A stretch of DNA of 64,000 nt. Source: Triticum aestivum (taxonomy: Eukaryota > Streptophyta > Magnoliopsida > Poales > Poaceae). The DNA is taken from positions 204,494,113 to 204,558,112 of the forward strand of contig NC_057810.1 in the NCBI RefSeq assembly GCF_018294505.1. Direction: 5' to 3'. The position numbers and the translations under genes were made by a program. The notes beneath the pieces were generated by a model. That model was not told the origin of the DNA. It made no database searches and was given only the letters and a program-made list of their open reading frames with translations. This document shows positions 20,993 to 33,110 of the stretch, piece by piece. Every line of letters begins with the position of its first letter. Within the stretch, counting starts at the first letter, position 1.

Positions 20993-22216
20993 GGCTGGTC
21001 CCTCATCGTGATTTGTGCCTGGTAGGCTTAACTCTGCGACAACGAAGCTGAGGGTACCGGCAGGATAGCCTGCCAGGGGAAACTTGTTTACTTAAAAGTA
21101 TAGAGGCATTCTGCCTCTACATGGACACATTACATGCATGAGTCCCCGGCAAGGTTTATCATTTTCATTAATATGATGAACAAACAAGTACAAGCATTAC
21201 AGGACACAAACATGGATTGAAGAGATTACATAATTTGAACTATGGCTAGTGCCTACAGTTTAAGATTGAAAAAAGATAAGTGCCCCATAATCCTCCCTTC
21301 TCGTTCCTCCTCCACCAGGTACTGCGATGGGAAGAGAAGCGGGCGCCTCGCCAGGTCTCGTCAGGAGCTTGTCGGGCATAGCCTGACAAGATCGGGAATG
21401 GCGAGGCTACGAAGGAGGGGCATAGGGAGCAGCTCGCTGGTGCCCTCGTCACCACCTCTAGGACCAGCAAGAAGCCCCAGCACAAGCACCAGTGGGGGAA
21501 ACCACTGAAGCTCTGCTGGAAGACTGCCGTAGGGGGCGAAGGCACCAAGGGAACATCCCTCCCCGGCTATCACCCAAAGAGTCTGGTGATGGTGCCAGAG
21601 TGGGAGGGGAAGAGCGAAAAGATGAGGCAGCATGTCACCTATACGACGAAGGCGTTGGTGCCATCGTACTCTAACCTGATGCCCTGCCACCCGCCTTCTC
21701 CACCTTCCCTTGTTTTCTCTCCACCACCGTCACTCTAGAGAGACGCCGGGCTCCTGGCCCGTTGACTCCCCGGGGAAAGTGGCCAGCAACTCAGGCGGCC
21801 GGGGCATGATGGGAGCGCCGCCACCCACCTTGGCGGGCAGGAAAGCGCCCCTTCCTTTAGCATCCACCCCAACTTTGCTAGAAGGAGCAGTGTTGGGATT
21901 GCCAAAGATCCCGAGCCCTACACCTCCTACCCGATGGCCGGCCAGCATGGGGATAACAAGCGTTTCTCCGCCCTGGAGGTGCGCGACTCCCCCTACGCCA
22001 CGGGCAACATGATGCCCACATTTGTGATCACCGCGTCTTCTTGGGGACCAGACCAGACTCACTCCCCAAGCATCGGCACGAGCATTTGGCATGACCAACC
22101 TCGAGCTAGGGCCCGGGGTCTGGCCCCGGACTCTCCCCTTCAGCATAACCAGAAGAAAACAGAGGGTGGAGGAAGAGAGGTGTGTGGACGGGTGCTCCCA
22201 CTCCTTCCTCACTCCT

Positions 22217-22226
22217 CCTTTTATAG
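22217..22226 (-). promoter_or_regulatory. TATA box on minus strand
   Basis: Plus-strand CCTTTTATAG reads CTATAAAAGG on the minus strand, a good TATA box in otherwise GC-rich sequence. Confidence 0.45.
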
Positions 22227-22455
22227 TTGCACTGAAGCCAAGGGCTAATTCCCAGGCGAGTGATTGACGTCCTCCTCCACCAGTTCAAGAGGACAAGGCC
22301 CCCTGCCTTGATGATCTCCCGCACCATGCGCCTCTGTTACCTACCCCACTCAATGCATGCGGCATATGTGGCTAAGCATAAGGGCGTGGTGGGAAGAGTG
22401 AATTGGCAGTTACTCGCCCACGCGTTAAAGTCATTCACGGGCCATTACAAGAGTG

Positions 22456-22460
22456 CCCCA
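22456..22460. repeat. Target-site duplication of element C (left)
   Basis: CCCCA, repeated at 30800-30804 on the other side of element C. Confidence 0.85.
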
Positions 22461-24037
22461 TGCTACCTCTTGAGCACTGCGTTGGATTTCCCCGAAGAGG
22501 AGAGGATGATGCAGTAAAGTAGCGTAAGTATTTCCCTCAGTTTTTGAGAACCAAGGTATCAATCCAGTAGGAGACCACACACAAGTCCCTCGTACCTACA
22601 CAAAACGATAGCTACTCGCAACCAATGTGACTAGGAGTTGTCAATCCCTTCACGATCACTTACGAGAGTGAGATCTGATAGAGATGATAAATAATATTTT
22701 TGGTATTTTTGATAGATAGATGCAAAGTGAAAAGTAAAAGGCAAAGTAAAAACAAAGCAAGTAAATAAAGCGATAGAGATTGATATGATGAGAATAGACC
22801 CGGGGGCCATAGGTTTCACTAGTGGCCTCTCTCGAGAGCATAGATATTCTACGGTGGGTGAACAAATTACTGTTGAGCAATTGACAGAATTGAGCATAGT
22901 TATGAGTATATCTAGGTAATGATCATGTATATAGGCATCACGTCTGAGACAAGTAGATCGAAACGATTCTGCATCTACTACTATTACTCCACTCATCGAC
23001 CGCTATCCAGCTTGCATCTAGAGTATTAAGTTAAAAACAGAGTAACACCTTAAGCAAGATGACATGATGTAGAGGGATAAATTCATGCAATGTGATAAAA
23101 ACCCCATCTTGTTATCCTCGATGGCAACAATACAATACATGCCTTGCAACCCTTTCTGTCACTGGGTAAGGACACCGCAAGATTGAACCCAAAGCTAAGC
23201 ACTTCTCCCATTGCAAGAACTACCAATCTAGCTGGCCAAACCAAATGGATAATTCAAAGAGACTTGCAAAGATAACTCAATCATACATAAAAGAATTCAA
23301 AGAAGATTCAAATATTTCCATAGATAATACTGGATCATAAACCCCTCATCAGTCTCAACAAACACACCGCAAAAAGAAGATTACATCGAATAGATCTCCA
23401 CAAGAGAGGGGGAGAACATTGTATTGAGATCCAAAAAGAGAGAAGAAGCCATCTAGCTACTAGCTATGGACCCGAAGGTCTGAAGTAAACTACTCACACT
23501 TCATCGGAGAGGCTATGGTGTTGATGTAGAAGCCCTCCATGGTAGATGCCCCCTCCGGTGGAGCTCTGGAACATGCCCCAAGATGGGATCTCGTGGATAC
23601 AGAAAGTTGCGGCGGTGGAATTAGGTTTTTGGCTCCGTATTTGATCTGACGGGGGTACGTAGGTATATATAGGAGGAAGGAGTATGTCGGTGGAGCAACA
23701 GGGGGCCCACGAGGCAGGGGGGCGTGCCCAAGGGGCGCGCCTTCCACCCTTGTGACCGCCTCTGGCACTTCTTGGAGTAGGGTCCAAGTCTCCTGGATCA
23801 CATTCGGTGAGAAAATCACGTTCCCGAAGGTTTCATTCCGGTTGGACTCTGTTTGATATTCTGTTTCTTCGAAATACTGAAATAGGCAAAAAAACAGCAA
23901 TTCTGGGTTGGGCCTTCGGTTAATAGGTTAGTCCCAAAAATAATATAAAAGTGGAAAATAAAGCCCAATATAGTCCAAAACAGCAGATAAAGTAGCATGG
24001 AGCAATCAAAAATTATAGATAAGTTGGAGACGTATCA
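22461..24037 (-). mobile_element. 3' LTR of element C
   Basis: 1577 bp, plus-strand edges TGCTACCTCTTGAGCACTGC and GAGACGTATCA. TATA region at 23664-23671. It differs from the 5' LTR by scattered substitutions, e.g. in the first 220 bp. Confidence 0.9.
23664..23671 (-). promoter_or_regulatory. TATA box of element C 3' LTR
   Basis: TATATATA, same context (CCTCCTATATATACC on the minus strand) as in the other LTR at 30424-30431. Confidence 0.6.
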
Positions 24038-24053
24038 GGCATCCCCAAGCTTG
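24038..24053 (-). promoter_or_regulatory. Polypurine tract of element C
   Basis: Minus strand AAGCTTGGGGATGCC directly abuts the 3' LTR start TGATACG. Confidence 0.75.
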
Positions 24054-25814
24054 ATTCCTGCTCGTCCTCGAGTAGGTAAATGATAAAAAAGAATTTTTGA
24101 TGCGGAGTGATACTTTGGCATAATTTCAATGTAAATCTTCTTAATTGTGGTATGAATATTCAGATCTGAAAGATTCAAGACAAAAGTTCATATTGACATA
24201 AAAGTAATAATACTTCAAGCATACTAATCAAAGCAATCATGTCTTCTCAAAATAGCATGGTTAAAGAAAGTTATCCCTACAAAATCATATAGTCTGGCTA
24301 TGCTCTATCTTCATCACACAAAGTATTTAATCATCCACAACCCCGATGACGAGCCAAGCAATTGTTTCATACTTTAGTAATCTCAAACTTTTTCAACTTT
24401 CATGCAGTACATGAGCATGAGCCATGGACATAGCAATATAGGTGGAATAGAATGGTGGTTGTGGAGAAGACAAAAAGGGAGAAGATAGTCTCACATCAAC
24501 TAGGCGTATCAATGGGCTATGGAGATGCCCATCAATAGATATTGATGTGAGTGAGTAGGGATTGCCATGCAACGGATGCACTGGAGCTATAATTATATGA
24601 AAGCTCAACAAAAGAAACTAAGTGGGTGTGCATCCAACTTGCTTGCTCACGAAGACCTAGGGCACTTTTGAGGAAGCCCATCATTGGAATATACAAGCCA
24701 AGTTCTATAATGAAAAATTCCCACTAGTATATGAAAGTGACAACATATGAGACTCTCTATCATGAAGATCATGGTGCTACTTTGAAGCACAAGTGTGGTA
24801 AAAGGATAGTAGCATTGTCCCTTCTCTCTTTTTCTCTCATTATTTTTTTTATTTTTTTATTTTGGTGGGCTTCTTTGGCCTCTTTTTTTTATTTGGGCTT
24901 CTTTGGCCTCTTTTATTTTTCATAAAGTCCGGAGTCTCATCCCAACTTATGGGGGAATCATAGTCTCCATCATCCTTTCCTCACTGGGACAATGCTCTAA
25001 TAATGATGATGATCACACTTTTATTTTTCTTACAACTCAACAATTACAACTCGATACTAGAACAAAATATGACTCTATATGAATGCCTCCGACGGTGTAC
25101 CGGGATATGCAATGAATCAAGAGTGACATGTATGAAAGAATTATGAACGTGGCTTTGCCACGAATACAATGTCAACTACATGTTCATGCAAAAAGCAATA
25201 TGACAAAAGTAATGTGTGTCATATGAACGGAACGGTGGAAAGTTGCATGGCAATATATCTCGGAATGGCTATGGAAATGCCATGATAGGTAGGTATGGTG
25301 GCTGTTTTGAGGAAGGTATATGGTGGGTGTATGATACCGGCGAAAAGTGTGCGGTATTAGAGAGGCTAGCAATGGTGGAAGGGTGAGAGTGCGTATAATC
25401 CATGGACTCAACATTAATCAAAATAACTCATGCACTTGTTGCAAAAATTTAGAAGTCATCAAAAACCAAAGCACTAAACGCATACTCCTAGGGGGGTAGA
25501 TTGGTAGGAAAAGACCATCGCTCATCCCCGACTGCCACTCATAAGGAAGACAATCAATAAATAAAATTGTGCTCCGACTTCATCACAAAGCGGTTCACCA
25601 TACGTGCATGCTACGGGAATCACAAACTTCAACTCAAGCATTCTTTAAATTCATAATCACCTCAACTAGCATTGCTTTGATATTATCACCTCCATATCTC
25701 AAAACATTTATCTAGCATCAAACTTATCTTAGCATTCAACGCACTCAAAAGAAAGTTTCACATATCTTGAATACCAAGTATATTAACATTAAGCAAATTA
25801 CCATGCTATTAACG

Positions 25815-25995
25815 ACTCTCAAAATAATCTAAGTGAAGCATGAGAGATCAATAGTTTCTTTAAAACAAATCCACCACCATGCTCTAAAAGATCTAAGTGA
25901 AGTACTAGAGCAAAAATTATTACGCTCAAAAGATATAAGTGAAGCACTATGAGCAAGACTATCAAGCTCAAAAGACATAAGTGAAGCACATAGAG
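25815..25995 (-). repeat. Iterated TTCACTTATATCTTTT hairpins (element C, four copies)
   Basis: Stems, as plus-strand arms: CTCTCA 25816-25821 with TGAGAG 25841-25846; TGCTCTA 25880-25886 with TAGAGCA 25906-25912; GCTCA 25924-25928 with TGAGC 25950-25954. A fourth copy (about 25964-25995) has only a weak stem. The loops keep the AAGNNNTAAGTGAAG core. Confidence 0.75.
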
Positions 25996-26189
25996 TATTC
26001 TAGCAAATTCCAAATCATGTATGGCTCTCTAAAAAGTTGTGTACAGCAAGGATGATTGTGGTAAACTAACAAACAAAGACGCAAATAATACAAGACGCTC
26101 CAAGCAAAACACATAACATGTGGTGAATAAAAATATAGCTCCAAGTAAATTACCGATGGAAGTAGACGAAAGAGGGGAGGCCTTCCGGG

Positions 26190-26259
26190 GCATCCCCAAG
26201 CTTTGAATTTTTGGTGTCCTTGGATTATATTGGGGGTGCCTTGGGCATCCCCAAGCTTA
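26190..26259 (-). repeat. Internal polypurine-tract-like copies (C)
   Basis: GCATCCCCAAGCTTT (26190-26204) and GCATCCCCAAGCTTA (26245-26259) repeat the PPT sequence about 2.1 kb upstream of the 3' LTR. Confidence 0.65.
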
Positions 26260-26514
26260 GGCTCTTGCCACTCTTTGTTCCATAATCCATCAAAAGAATT
26301 CACCCAAAACTTGAAAACTTCACAACACAAAACTCAATAGAAATCTCGTGAGCTCCGTTAATGAAAGAAAACAAAAGACTACTTTAAGGTACTGTAATGA
26401 ACTCATTCTTTATTTATATTGGTGTTAAACCTACTGTATTCCAACTTCCTTATGGTTTATAAACTAATTTATTAGCCATAGATGCGTTGAAATAAGCAAA
26501 CAACACACGAAAAA

Positions 26515-26543
26515 CAGAATCTGTCAAAAACAGAACAGTCTGT
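26515..26543 (-). other. 29-bp conserved noncoding island (element C copy)
   Basis: Plus-strand CAGAATCTGTCAAAAACAGA and following bases; same as in A, B, D and E. Confidence 0.65.
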
Positions 26544-26851
26544 AGCAATCTATAACTAACGCAAACTTCTGGAACTCTAAAACTTCTACCAAAATAGGAC
26601 GTACTGGAAATTTTATTTATTGATCAGCATAAAAAGAATCAATACAAAAGCACATTTATGTGATTTATTGAATTTTTTCTCGTGAGCGCAAAGTTTCTGT
26701 TTTTCAGCAGAATCAAATCAACTATCATCATAGCTTATCCTATAGGTTCTACTTGGCACAAACACTAATTAAAACATAAAAACACATCTAAACATAAATT
26801 AGAAACAAAATTTAACACTAAACAGGAACAAAACAAAAAGCAAAAAATAAA

Positions 26852-26902
26852 ATTGGGTTGCCTCCCAACAAGCGCTATCGTTTAACGCCCCTAGCTAGGC
26901 AT
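26852..26902 (-). other. Conserved GGGCGTTAAAC / GGGAGGCAACCC hairpin module (C)
   Basis: Plus strand TTGGGTTGCCTCCCAACA then CGTTTAACGCCCCTAGCTAG, just after the protease stop. Confidence 0.7.
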
Positions 26903-26918
26903 AAAAACAAGGATAGAT

Positions 26919-27636
26919 CTAGGTTTTGCCATCTTTGGTAGGCAATCCATAAGTGGCTCTCATGATAGATTCATATGGTAATTTTATTTTCTTTCTAGGT
27001 AAGTGTTCCATACCCTTTCTCAAGGGAAATTGGAATCTAATATTCCCTTCCTTCATATCAATAATCGCACCAATCGTTCTAAGGAAAGGTCTACCAAGAA
27101 TAATAGGACATGAAGGATTGCAATCTATATCAAGAACGATAAAATCTACGGGCACATAATTCCTATTTGCAACAATAAGAACATCATTAATTCTTCCCAT
27201 AGACTTTTTAATAGTGGAATCCGCAAGATGCAAGTTTAGAGAGCAAATCTTCAAAGTTACAGAAATCTAGTAAATCACACAAAGTTTTGGGAATAGTGGA
27301 GACACTAGCACCCAAATCACACAAAGCATGAAACTCATAATCTTTAATTTTAATTTTAATAGTAGGTTCCCACTCATCATAGAGTTTTCTAGGGATAGAA
27401 ACTTTCAACTCAAGTTTTTCTTCATAAGATTGCATCAAGGCATCAACAATGTGTTCGGTAAAGGCCTTATTTTGACTATAAGCATGAGGAGAATCTAGCA
27501 CGGATTGCAACAAGGAAATACAACCAATCAAAGAGCAATTTTCATAATTAAATTCCTTGAGATCCAAAATAGTGGGTTTAGCAACATCTAGGTTTTTATT
27601 TTTTTTCAATCCCACTTTCATCAATTTCATCATCAA
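26919..27636 (-). pseudogene. Aspartic protease region of element C
   Basis: The open piece 27636-27208 carries CDLGASVSTIPKTLCDLLDF with the catalytic DLGAS. A frameshift near 27240 leads to the second piece (27254-26919) with VDFIVLDIDCN, ILGRPFLRTIGAIIDMKEGN and FQFPLRKGMEHLPRKK. The stop is at 26919-26921. This is a retropepsin of the Gypsy gag-PR type; it is only one frameshift from an open frame. Confidence 0.8.
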
Positions 27637-28994
27637 GATCTAGAAACTCTAAATTCTTAGAACGCCTTCTAGGTAAAGGAATATCATATTCAGTTTCATC
27701 AAGATTCATATTGCAAAACAAAGATTTAATGGGGAACACATCAATAACTTTTAGATCTTCATCTTGATTTTCATGGGAATTGGAAGAACACGCTTTAATA
27801 AAGGCATCTTTGGAAGCACGCATCCTAGCGGTTCTTTCTTTGCACTCATCAATGGAAATTCTCATGGATTTGAGAGACTCATTGATATCATGCTTAGGAG
27901 GAATAGATCTAAGCTTTAAAGAATCAATCTCAAGAGAAATTCTATCAACGTTCCTAGCCAAATCATCAACTTTAAGCAATTTCTCTTCAAGTAAAGCATT
28001 AAAATTCTTTTGTGAATTCATAAACTCTTTAACACTACTCTCAAATTCAGAGGGCATCTTATTAAAATTTCCATAAGAGTTGTTGTAGGAATTTCCATAA
28101 TTATTAGGAGGATTACTAGGATAAGGCCTAGGATTAAAATTCCCTCTATACGCATTGTTTCCAAAACTATTCCTACCAACAAAATTCACATCCATAGATT
28201 CATTATTATTCTCAAGCAAGGTAGACAAAGGCATATCATTGGGATCAAGAGGAGTATTTTTAGGAGCAAACATCTTCATAAGTTCATCCATCTTTTCACT
28301 CAAAACATTAATTTATTCTATAGCATGCACTTTTTTACTAGAAGATCTTTTGGTGTGCCATTGAGAATAATTAGCCATAATATTATCAAGCAATTTTGTA
28401 GCATCTCCTAACGTAATTTCCATAAATGTGCCTCCCGCGGCCGAATCTAAAAGATTTCTAGAAGCAAAATTCAATCAGGCATAAAAAATTTGTATGATCA
28501 TCCATAAATTCAAACCATGAGTAGGGCAAGTGTGAAGCATTAATTTCATTCTTTCCCAAGATTGGGCAACATGCTCATGATCAAGTTCTTTAAAATTCAT
28601 GATATCATTCCTAAGAGTGATAATCTTAGCGGGAGGAAAATACTTAGAGATAAAAGCATCTTTGCACTTGTTCCAAGAATCAATACTATTTTTAGGCAAA
28701 GACGAAAACCAAACTTTAGCACGATCTCTAAGCGAACGGAAATAACTTCAATTTGACAATATTGTTATCCGTATCTTTCTTCTTTTGCATATCGCACAAA
28801 TCAACAAAATTGTTTAGATGAGTAGCGGCATCTTCACTAGGAAGGCCGGCGAATTGATCTTTCATAACAAGATTCAGCAAAGCGGTATTGATTTCACAAG
28901 ACTCATCATTATTAAGAGGAGCAATCGGAGTACCAAGGAAATCATTATTATTGGTATTCGAGAAATCACACAATTTGGTATTATCTTGCGCCAT
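27596..28994 (-). pseudogene. Gag of element C
   Basis: Start ATG at 28994 (MAQDNTKLCDFSNTNNND, as in B). The N-terminal piece runs to a frameshift near 28735 (KLKLFPFA). The middle piece is 28699-28475, with FPPAKI, SWERMKLM and TCPTHGLNLW, ending in a TAG in place of the Gly codon of B. Another stop lies near 28317. The C-terminal piece is 28303-27596, with NNAYRGNFNPRPYPSN and the helical EEKLLKVDDLARNVDRISL. No zinc knuckle. Three lesions make it non-coding. Confidence 0.8.
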
Positions 28995-29189
28995 GGCAAC
29001 AAGTAATCCAACACACAAGCAAACAGAAAGGCAAAGGGAAAAAGAGGAGGAGATTGGGAAAGAGAGGGCGAATAAAATGGCAAGGGTGAAGTGGGGGAGA
29101 GGAAAACGAGAGGCAAATGGCAAATAATGTAATGCGAGAGATAGGGATTGTGATGGGTACTTGGTATGGTTGACTTGCTTGCGTGAGCC
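28995..29189 (-). other. Leader between PBS and gag of element C
   Basis: Short pyrimidine-rich leader on the minus strand, aligned with 10028-10227 of element B. No separate gene. Confidence 0.6.
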
Positions 29190-29207
29190 TCCCCAGCAAC
29201 GGCGCAA
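29190..29207 (-). promoter_or_regulatory. Primer binding site of element C
   Basis: Plus strand TCCCCAGCAACGGCGCAA, the complement of a slightly mutated TGGCGCCGTTGCCGGGGA-type site, 11 bases from the 5' LTR. Confidence 0.65.
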
Positions 29208-29218
29208 GAAATTCTTCT

Positions 29219-30799
29219 TGCTACCTCTTGAGCACTGCGTTGGATTTCCCCGAAGAGTAGAGGATGATGCAGGAAAGTAGCGTAAGTATTTCCCTCAGTT
29301 TTTGAGAACCAAGGTATCAATCCATTAGGAGACCACGCACAAGTCCCTCATACCTACACAAAACGATAGCTACTCGTGACCAACGCGATTATGGGTTGTC
29401 AATCCCTTCACGGTCACTTACGAGAGTGAGATCTGATAGAGATGATAAATAATATTTTTGGTATTTTTGATAGATAGATGCAAATTGAAAAGTAAAAGGC
29501 AAAGTAAAAACAAAGCAAGTAAATAAAGCGATAGAGATTGATATGATGAGAATAGACCCGGGGGCCATAGGTTTCACTAGTGGCTTCTCTCGAGAGCATA
29601 GATATTCTATGGTGGGTGAACAAATTACTGTTGAGCAATTGACAGAATTGAGCATAGTTATGAGTATATCTAGGTAATGATCATGTATACAGGCATCACG
29701 TCCGAGACAAGTAGATCGAAATGATTCTGCATCTACTACTATTACTCCACTCATCGACCGCTATCCAGCATGCATCTAGAGTATTAAGTTAAAAACAGAG
29801 TAACGCCTTAATCAAGATGACATGATGTAGAGGGATAAATTCATGCAATATGATAAAAAACCATCTTGTTATCCTCGATGGCAACAATACAATACGTGCC
29901 TTGCAACCCTTTCTGTCACTGGGTAAGGACACCGCAAGGTTGAACCCAAAGCTAAGCACTTCTCCCATTGCAAGAACTACCAATCTAGTTGGCCAAACCT
30001 AACGGATAATTCGAAGAGACTTGCAAAGATAACTCAATCATACATAAAAGAATTCATAGAAGATTCAAATATTTCCATAGATAATACTGGATCATAAACC
30101 CACAATTCATCGGTCTCAACAAACACACTGCAAAAAGAAGATTACATCGAATAGATCTCCACAAGAGAGGGGGAGAACATTATATTGAGATCCAAAAAGA
30201 GAGAAGAAGCCATCTAGCTACTAGCTATGGACCCGAAGGTCTGAAGTAAACTACTCACACTTCATCGGAGAGGCTATGGTGTTGATGTAGAAGCCCTCCG
30301 TGGTAGATGCCCCCCCGGCGGAGCTCCAGAACAGGCCCCAAGATGGGATCTCGTGGATACAGAAAGTTGCGGCGGTGGAATTAGGTTTTTGGCTCCGTAT
30401 TTGATCTGACGGGGGTACGTAGGTATATATAGGAGGAAGGAGTACGTCGGTGGAGCAACAGGGAGCCCACGAGGCAGGGGGGCGCGCCCAGGGGGGCGCG
30501 CCCTCCACCCTCGTGACCGCCTCTGGCACTTCTTGGAGTAGGGTCCAAGTCTCCTAGATCACGTTCGGTGAGAAAATCACGTTCCCGAAGGTTTCATTCT
30601 GTTTGGACTCTGTTTGATATTCTGTTTCTTCGAAATACTGAAATAGGCACACAAAAACAACAATTCTGGGCTGGGCCTCCGGTTAATAGGTTAGTCCCAA
30701 AAATAATATAAAGTGGAAAATAAAGCCCAATATAGTCCAAAACAGTAGATAAAGTAGCATGGAGCAATCAAAAATTATAGATACGTTGGAGACGTATCA
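29219..30799 (-). mobile_element. 5' LTR of element C
   Basis: 1581 bp, same edges as the 3' LTR (TGCTACCTCTTG...GAGACGTATCA). TATA at 30424-30431. Followed on the plus strand by the target copy CCCCA. Confidence 0.9.
30424..30431 (-). promoter_or_regulatory. TATA box of element C 5' LTR
   Basis: TATATATA in GTACGTAGGTATATATAGG; this copy would drive the element transcript. Confidence 0.6.
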
Positions 30800-30896
30800 C
30801 CCCACTATGATTGGCGTTACACAATGCACGGGAGAACCGGAAACTAACCCGGGCTCAGGTTAATGAAGATGCAAAGAAGATCTCAAAGGGCAAGCA
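30800..30896. other. Target-site copy CCCCA and short unclassified host piece
   Basis: 30800-30804 is the right CCCCA duplication of element C. The next 90 bp do not match the D/E family; homology with D starts at CAACTTATGGGAAC (about 30897). I see nothing recognisable in the gap. Confidence 0.5.
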
Positions 30897-31442
30897 CACA
30901 ACTTATGGGAACAAGAATCAACTAGCATCAGAGGGAAAAACAAGTATAACTTCAAAACTTTAAGCACATAGAGGGGAAACTTGATATTATTGCAACTCCG
31001 ACAAGCATATATTCCTCCCTCATAATAATTTTCAGGAGCATCATGAATGAGTTTAACAATACAACCATCACATAAAGCATTCTTTTCATGATCTACAAGC
31101 ATAGAAAAAAATTACTACCCTCCACATAAGCAAAATTCTTCTCAGTCGGAATAGTGGGAGCAAACTACAATAACTATCATATGAGGCATACTCCAATTGA
31201 AAATTAAAATCATGATGACAAGTTTCATGGTTAACGTTATTCTTTATAGCATAAATGGCACCACAATAACAATCATAGATAGCAACTTTGTTCTCATAAT
31301 CAATCGGAACCTCTTCCGAAATAGTGGAATCATTACTAACTAAAGTCAAGACCTCTCCAAATCCACTTTCATAAATATCACACTAAGATTCAACACCCTC
31401 CAAAGCAGTGGGATCACTAATTCCTAAAGTTTACACTCTTCC
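30860..31442 (-). pseudogene. ORF fragment of element E (homologous to the element D ORF)
   Basis: Minus-strand frames contain TLVSNDSTISEEVPIDYENK and MLVDHEKNALCDGCIVKLIH, then YYEGGIYACRSCNNIKFPLY. These match element D (36512-37054 and its continuation) but not gag. A Gly-Phe-Gly motif repeat (ESGFG) occurs twice near 31370-31440. The frame is broken between 31086 and 31102. I do not recognise the protein family. It has paired CXXC-like cysteines (CDGC, CRSC). Confidence 0.6.
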
Positions 31443-31473
31443 AAACCCACTTTCGATGATAGTATTATTCATA

Positions 31474-31690
31474 CTCCAAAAGATATAAGTGAAGTTCATG
31501 GAGCATTCTACAATTAACATAGATTAACCAATATCCAAGCTCAAAATATATAAGTGAAGCACACGAAGCATTCTATAAAACCATACTCAAAAGATTTAAG
31601 TGAAGCACAAAGAGCATTCTATAAGATCATACTCAAAAGATATAAGTGAAGCACAAGAAGCATTCTATAAATCAATGAAGGGCTACCTCA
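31474..31690 (-). repeat. Iterated AAGATATAAGTGAAGC repeats of element E, including a 46-bp tandem array
   Basis: Four copies. The leftmost has a stem CTCCA (31474-31478) with TGGAG (31499-31503). The next three form a tandem array of 46-bp units, starting about 31541, 31587 and 31633 (CAAAAGATATAAGTGAAGCA then CATTCTATAA). They have only weak stems. Confidence 0.75.
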
Positions 31691-31797
31691 TACTAGTGTG
31701 GTTCTTAAATAAAAAGAAAAATACAAAGGACACAAATCATGTGAACAAAACAAAAGTTGAGGTATACCGACAATTGTTGAAGAAGAAAGATGGGATG

Positions 31798-31802
31798 CCA
31801 AC
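31798..31802. repeat. Target-site duplication of element D (left)
   Basis: CCAAC, repeated at 39817-39821. Confidence 0.85.
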
Positions 31803-32855
31803 TGATGTCTACTATGCAACCTTCTTCTTGTAGATGTTGTTGGGCCTCCAAGTGCAGAGGTTTGTAGGACAATAGCAAATTTCCCTCAAGTGGATGACCT
31901 AAGGTTTATCAAATCCGTGGGAGGCGTAGGATGAAGATGGTCTCTCTCATACAACCCTGCAACCAAATAACAAAGAGTATCTTGTGTCCCCAACACACCC
32001 AATACAATGGTAAATTGTATAGGTGCACTAGTTCAACGAAGAGATGGTGATACAAGTGCAATATGGATGGTAGACATAGGTTTTTGTAAACTAAAATTAT
32101 AAAAACAGTAAGGTAGCAAGTAACAAAAGTGAGCAAAACGGTATTGCAATGCTAGGAAACAAGGACTAGGGTTCATACTTTCACTAGTGAAAGTTCTCTC
32201 AACAATACTAACATAATTGGATCATATAACAATCCCTCAAAATGCAACAAATAGTCACTCCAAAGTCATTAATAGCGGAGAACAAACAAAGAGATTATGG
32301 TAGGGTATGAAACCACCTCAAAGTTATTCTTTCCGATCAATCCATTGGGCTATTCCTATAAGTGTCACAAACAGCCCTAGAGTTTGTAGTAAAATAACAC
32401 CTTAAGACACAAATCAACCAAAACCCTAATGTCACCTAGATACTCCAATGTCACCTCAAGTATCCGTGGGTATGATTATACGATATGCATCACACAATCT
32501 TAGATTCATCTATTCAACCAACACAAAGAACTTCAAAGAGTGTCCCAAAGTTTCTACTGGAGAGTCAAGACGAAAATGTGTGCCAACCCCTATGCATAGA
32601 TTCCCAAGGTCACGGAACACGCAAGTTGATCACCAAAACATACATCAAGTGGATCAATAGAATACCCCATTGTCACCACGGGTATCCCACGCAAGACATA
32701 CATCAAGTGCTCTCAAATCCTTAAAGACTCAATCTGATAAGATAACTTCAAAGGGAAAACTCAATCCATTACAAGAGGTAGAGGGGGAGAAGCATCATAA
32801 GATCCAACTATAATAGCAAAGCTTGCAATACATCAAGATCGTGCCAAATCAAGAA

Positions 32856-32858
<3 letters not shown>

Positions 32859-32900
<42 letters not shown>
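32859..32900. repeat. (GA)n microsatellite
   Basis: About 21 GA units in the 3' LTR of D; the 5' LTR has only about five (39177-39186). Confidence 0.9.
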
Positions 32901-32902
<2 letters not shown>

Positions 32903-33103
32903 AAACACATAGCTACTGGTACATACCCTCAGCCCCGAGGGTGAACTACTCCCTCCTCGTCATGGAAAGTGCTGACATGATGAAGATGGCCACCGGTGAT
33001 GGATCCCCCCTCCGGCAGGGTGCCGGAACAGGGTCCCGATTGGTTTTTGGTGGCTACAGAGGCTTGCGGCGGCGGAACTCTGTTATTTTCTGGAGGTTTG
33101 GGG

Positions 33104-33110
33104 ATTTATA
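33104..33110 (-). promoter_or_regulatory. TATA box of element D 3' LTR
   Basis: Minus strand TATAAAT in CCTATAAATCCCC. Confidence 0.5.

Larger units (their letters stand above)
20993..22460 (-). mobile_element. LTR-like remnant, family not recognised
   Basis: A minus-strand TATA box (CTATAAAAGG, 22217-22226) is followed, reading on the minus strand, by GC-rich transcribed sequence, and preceded by a possible U3 up to 22460. Words such as CCTGCCGG and TTAACGCG also occur in 7778-8426. Several overlapping open frames on both strands (21246-21690, 21730-22248) resemble no family and are typical of GC-rich LTR DNA. The right edge is the target site of element C. Confidence 0.4.
24054..26918 (-). 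other. 3' noncoding region of element C
   Basis: Homologous and collinear with element A 3228-5973. No supported coding frame. Modules in minus-strand order: GGGAGGCAACCC hairpin (26902-26852), conserved island (26543-26515), PPT-like copies (26259-26245, 26204-26190), iterated hairpins (25995-25815), T/A-rich stretch with GGCCAAAGAAGCCC (24917-24850). Confidence 0.75.
22461..30799 (-). mobile_element. Element C: complete non-autonomous Gypsy retrotransposon
   Basis: 8339 bp with both LTRs (22461-24037 and 29219-30799) and a 5-bp target duplication CCCCA. On the minus strand: LTR, PBS, leader, gag, protease, 2.85 kb of noncoding DNA, PPT, LTR. No RT, RNase H or integrase is present, although both ends and the duplication show it inserted as a unit. 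It must have been mobilised by enzymes from another element. It defines the full structure of the group to which A and B belong. The gag-PR frame is now broken at several points. Confidence 0.9.

Noticed and set aside
21246..22248. Several 80-160 residue frames
   Set aside because: Both strands and several frames are open at once in a GC-rich LTR-like remnant. No recognisable domain.
31474..31690. CRISPR-like array
   Set aside because: Direct repeats with short spacers, but in a plant retrotransposon. Units are degenerate and spacers repeat; a tandem duplication explains them.
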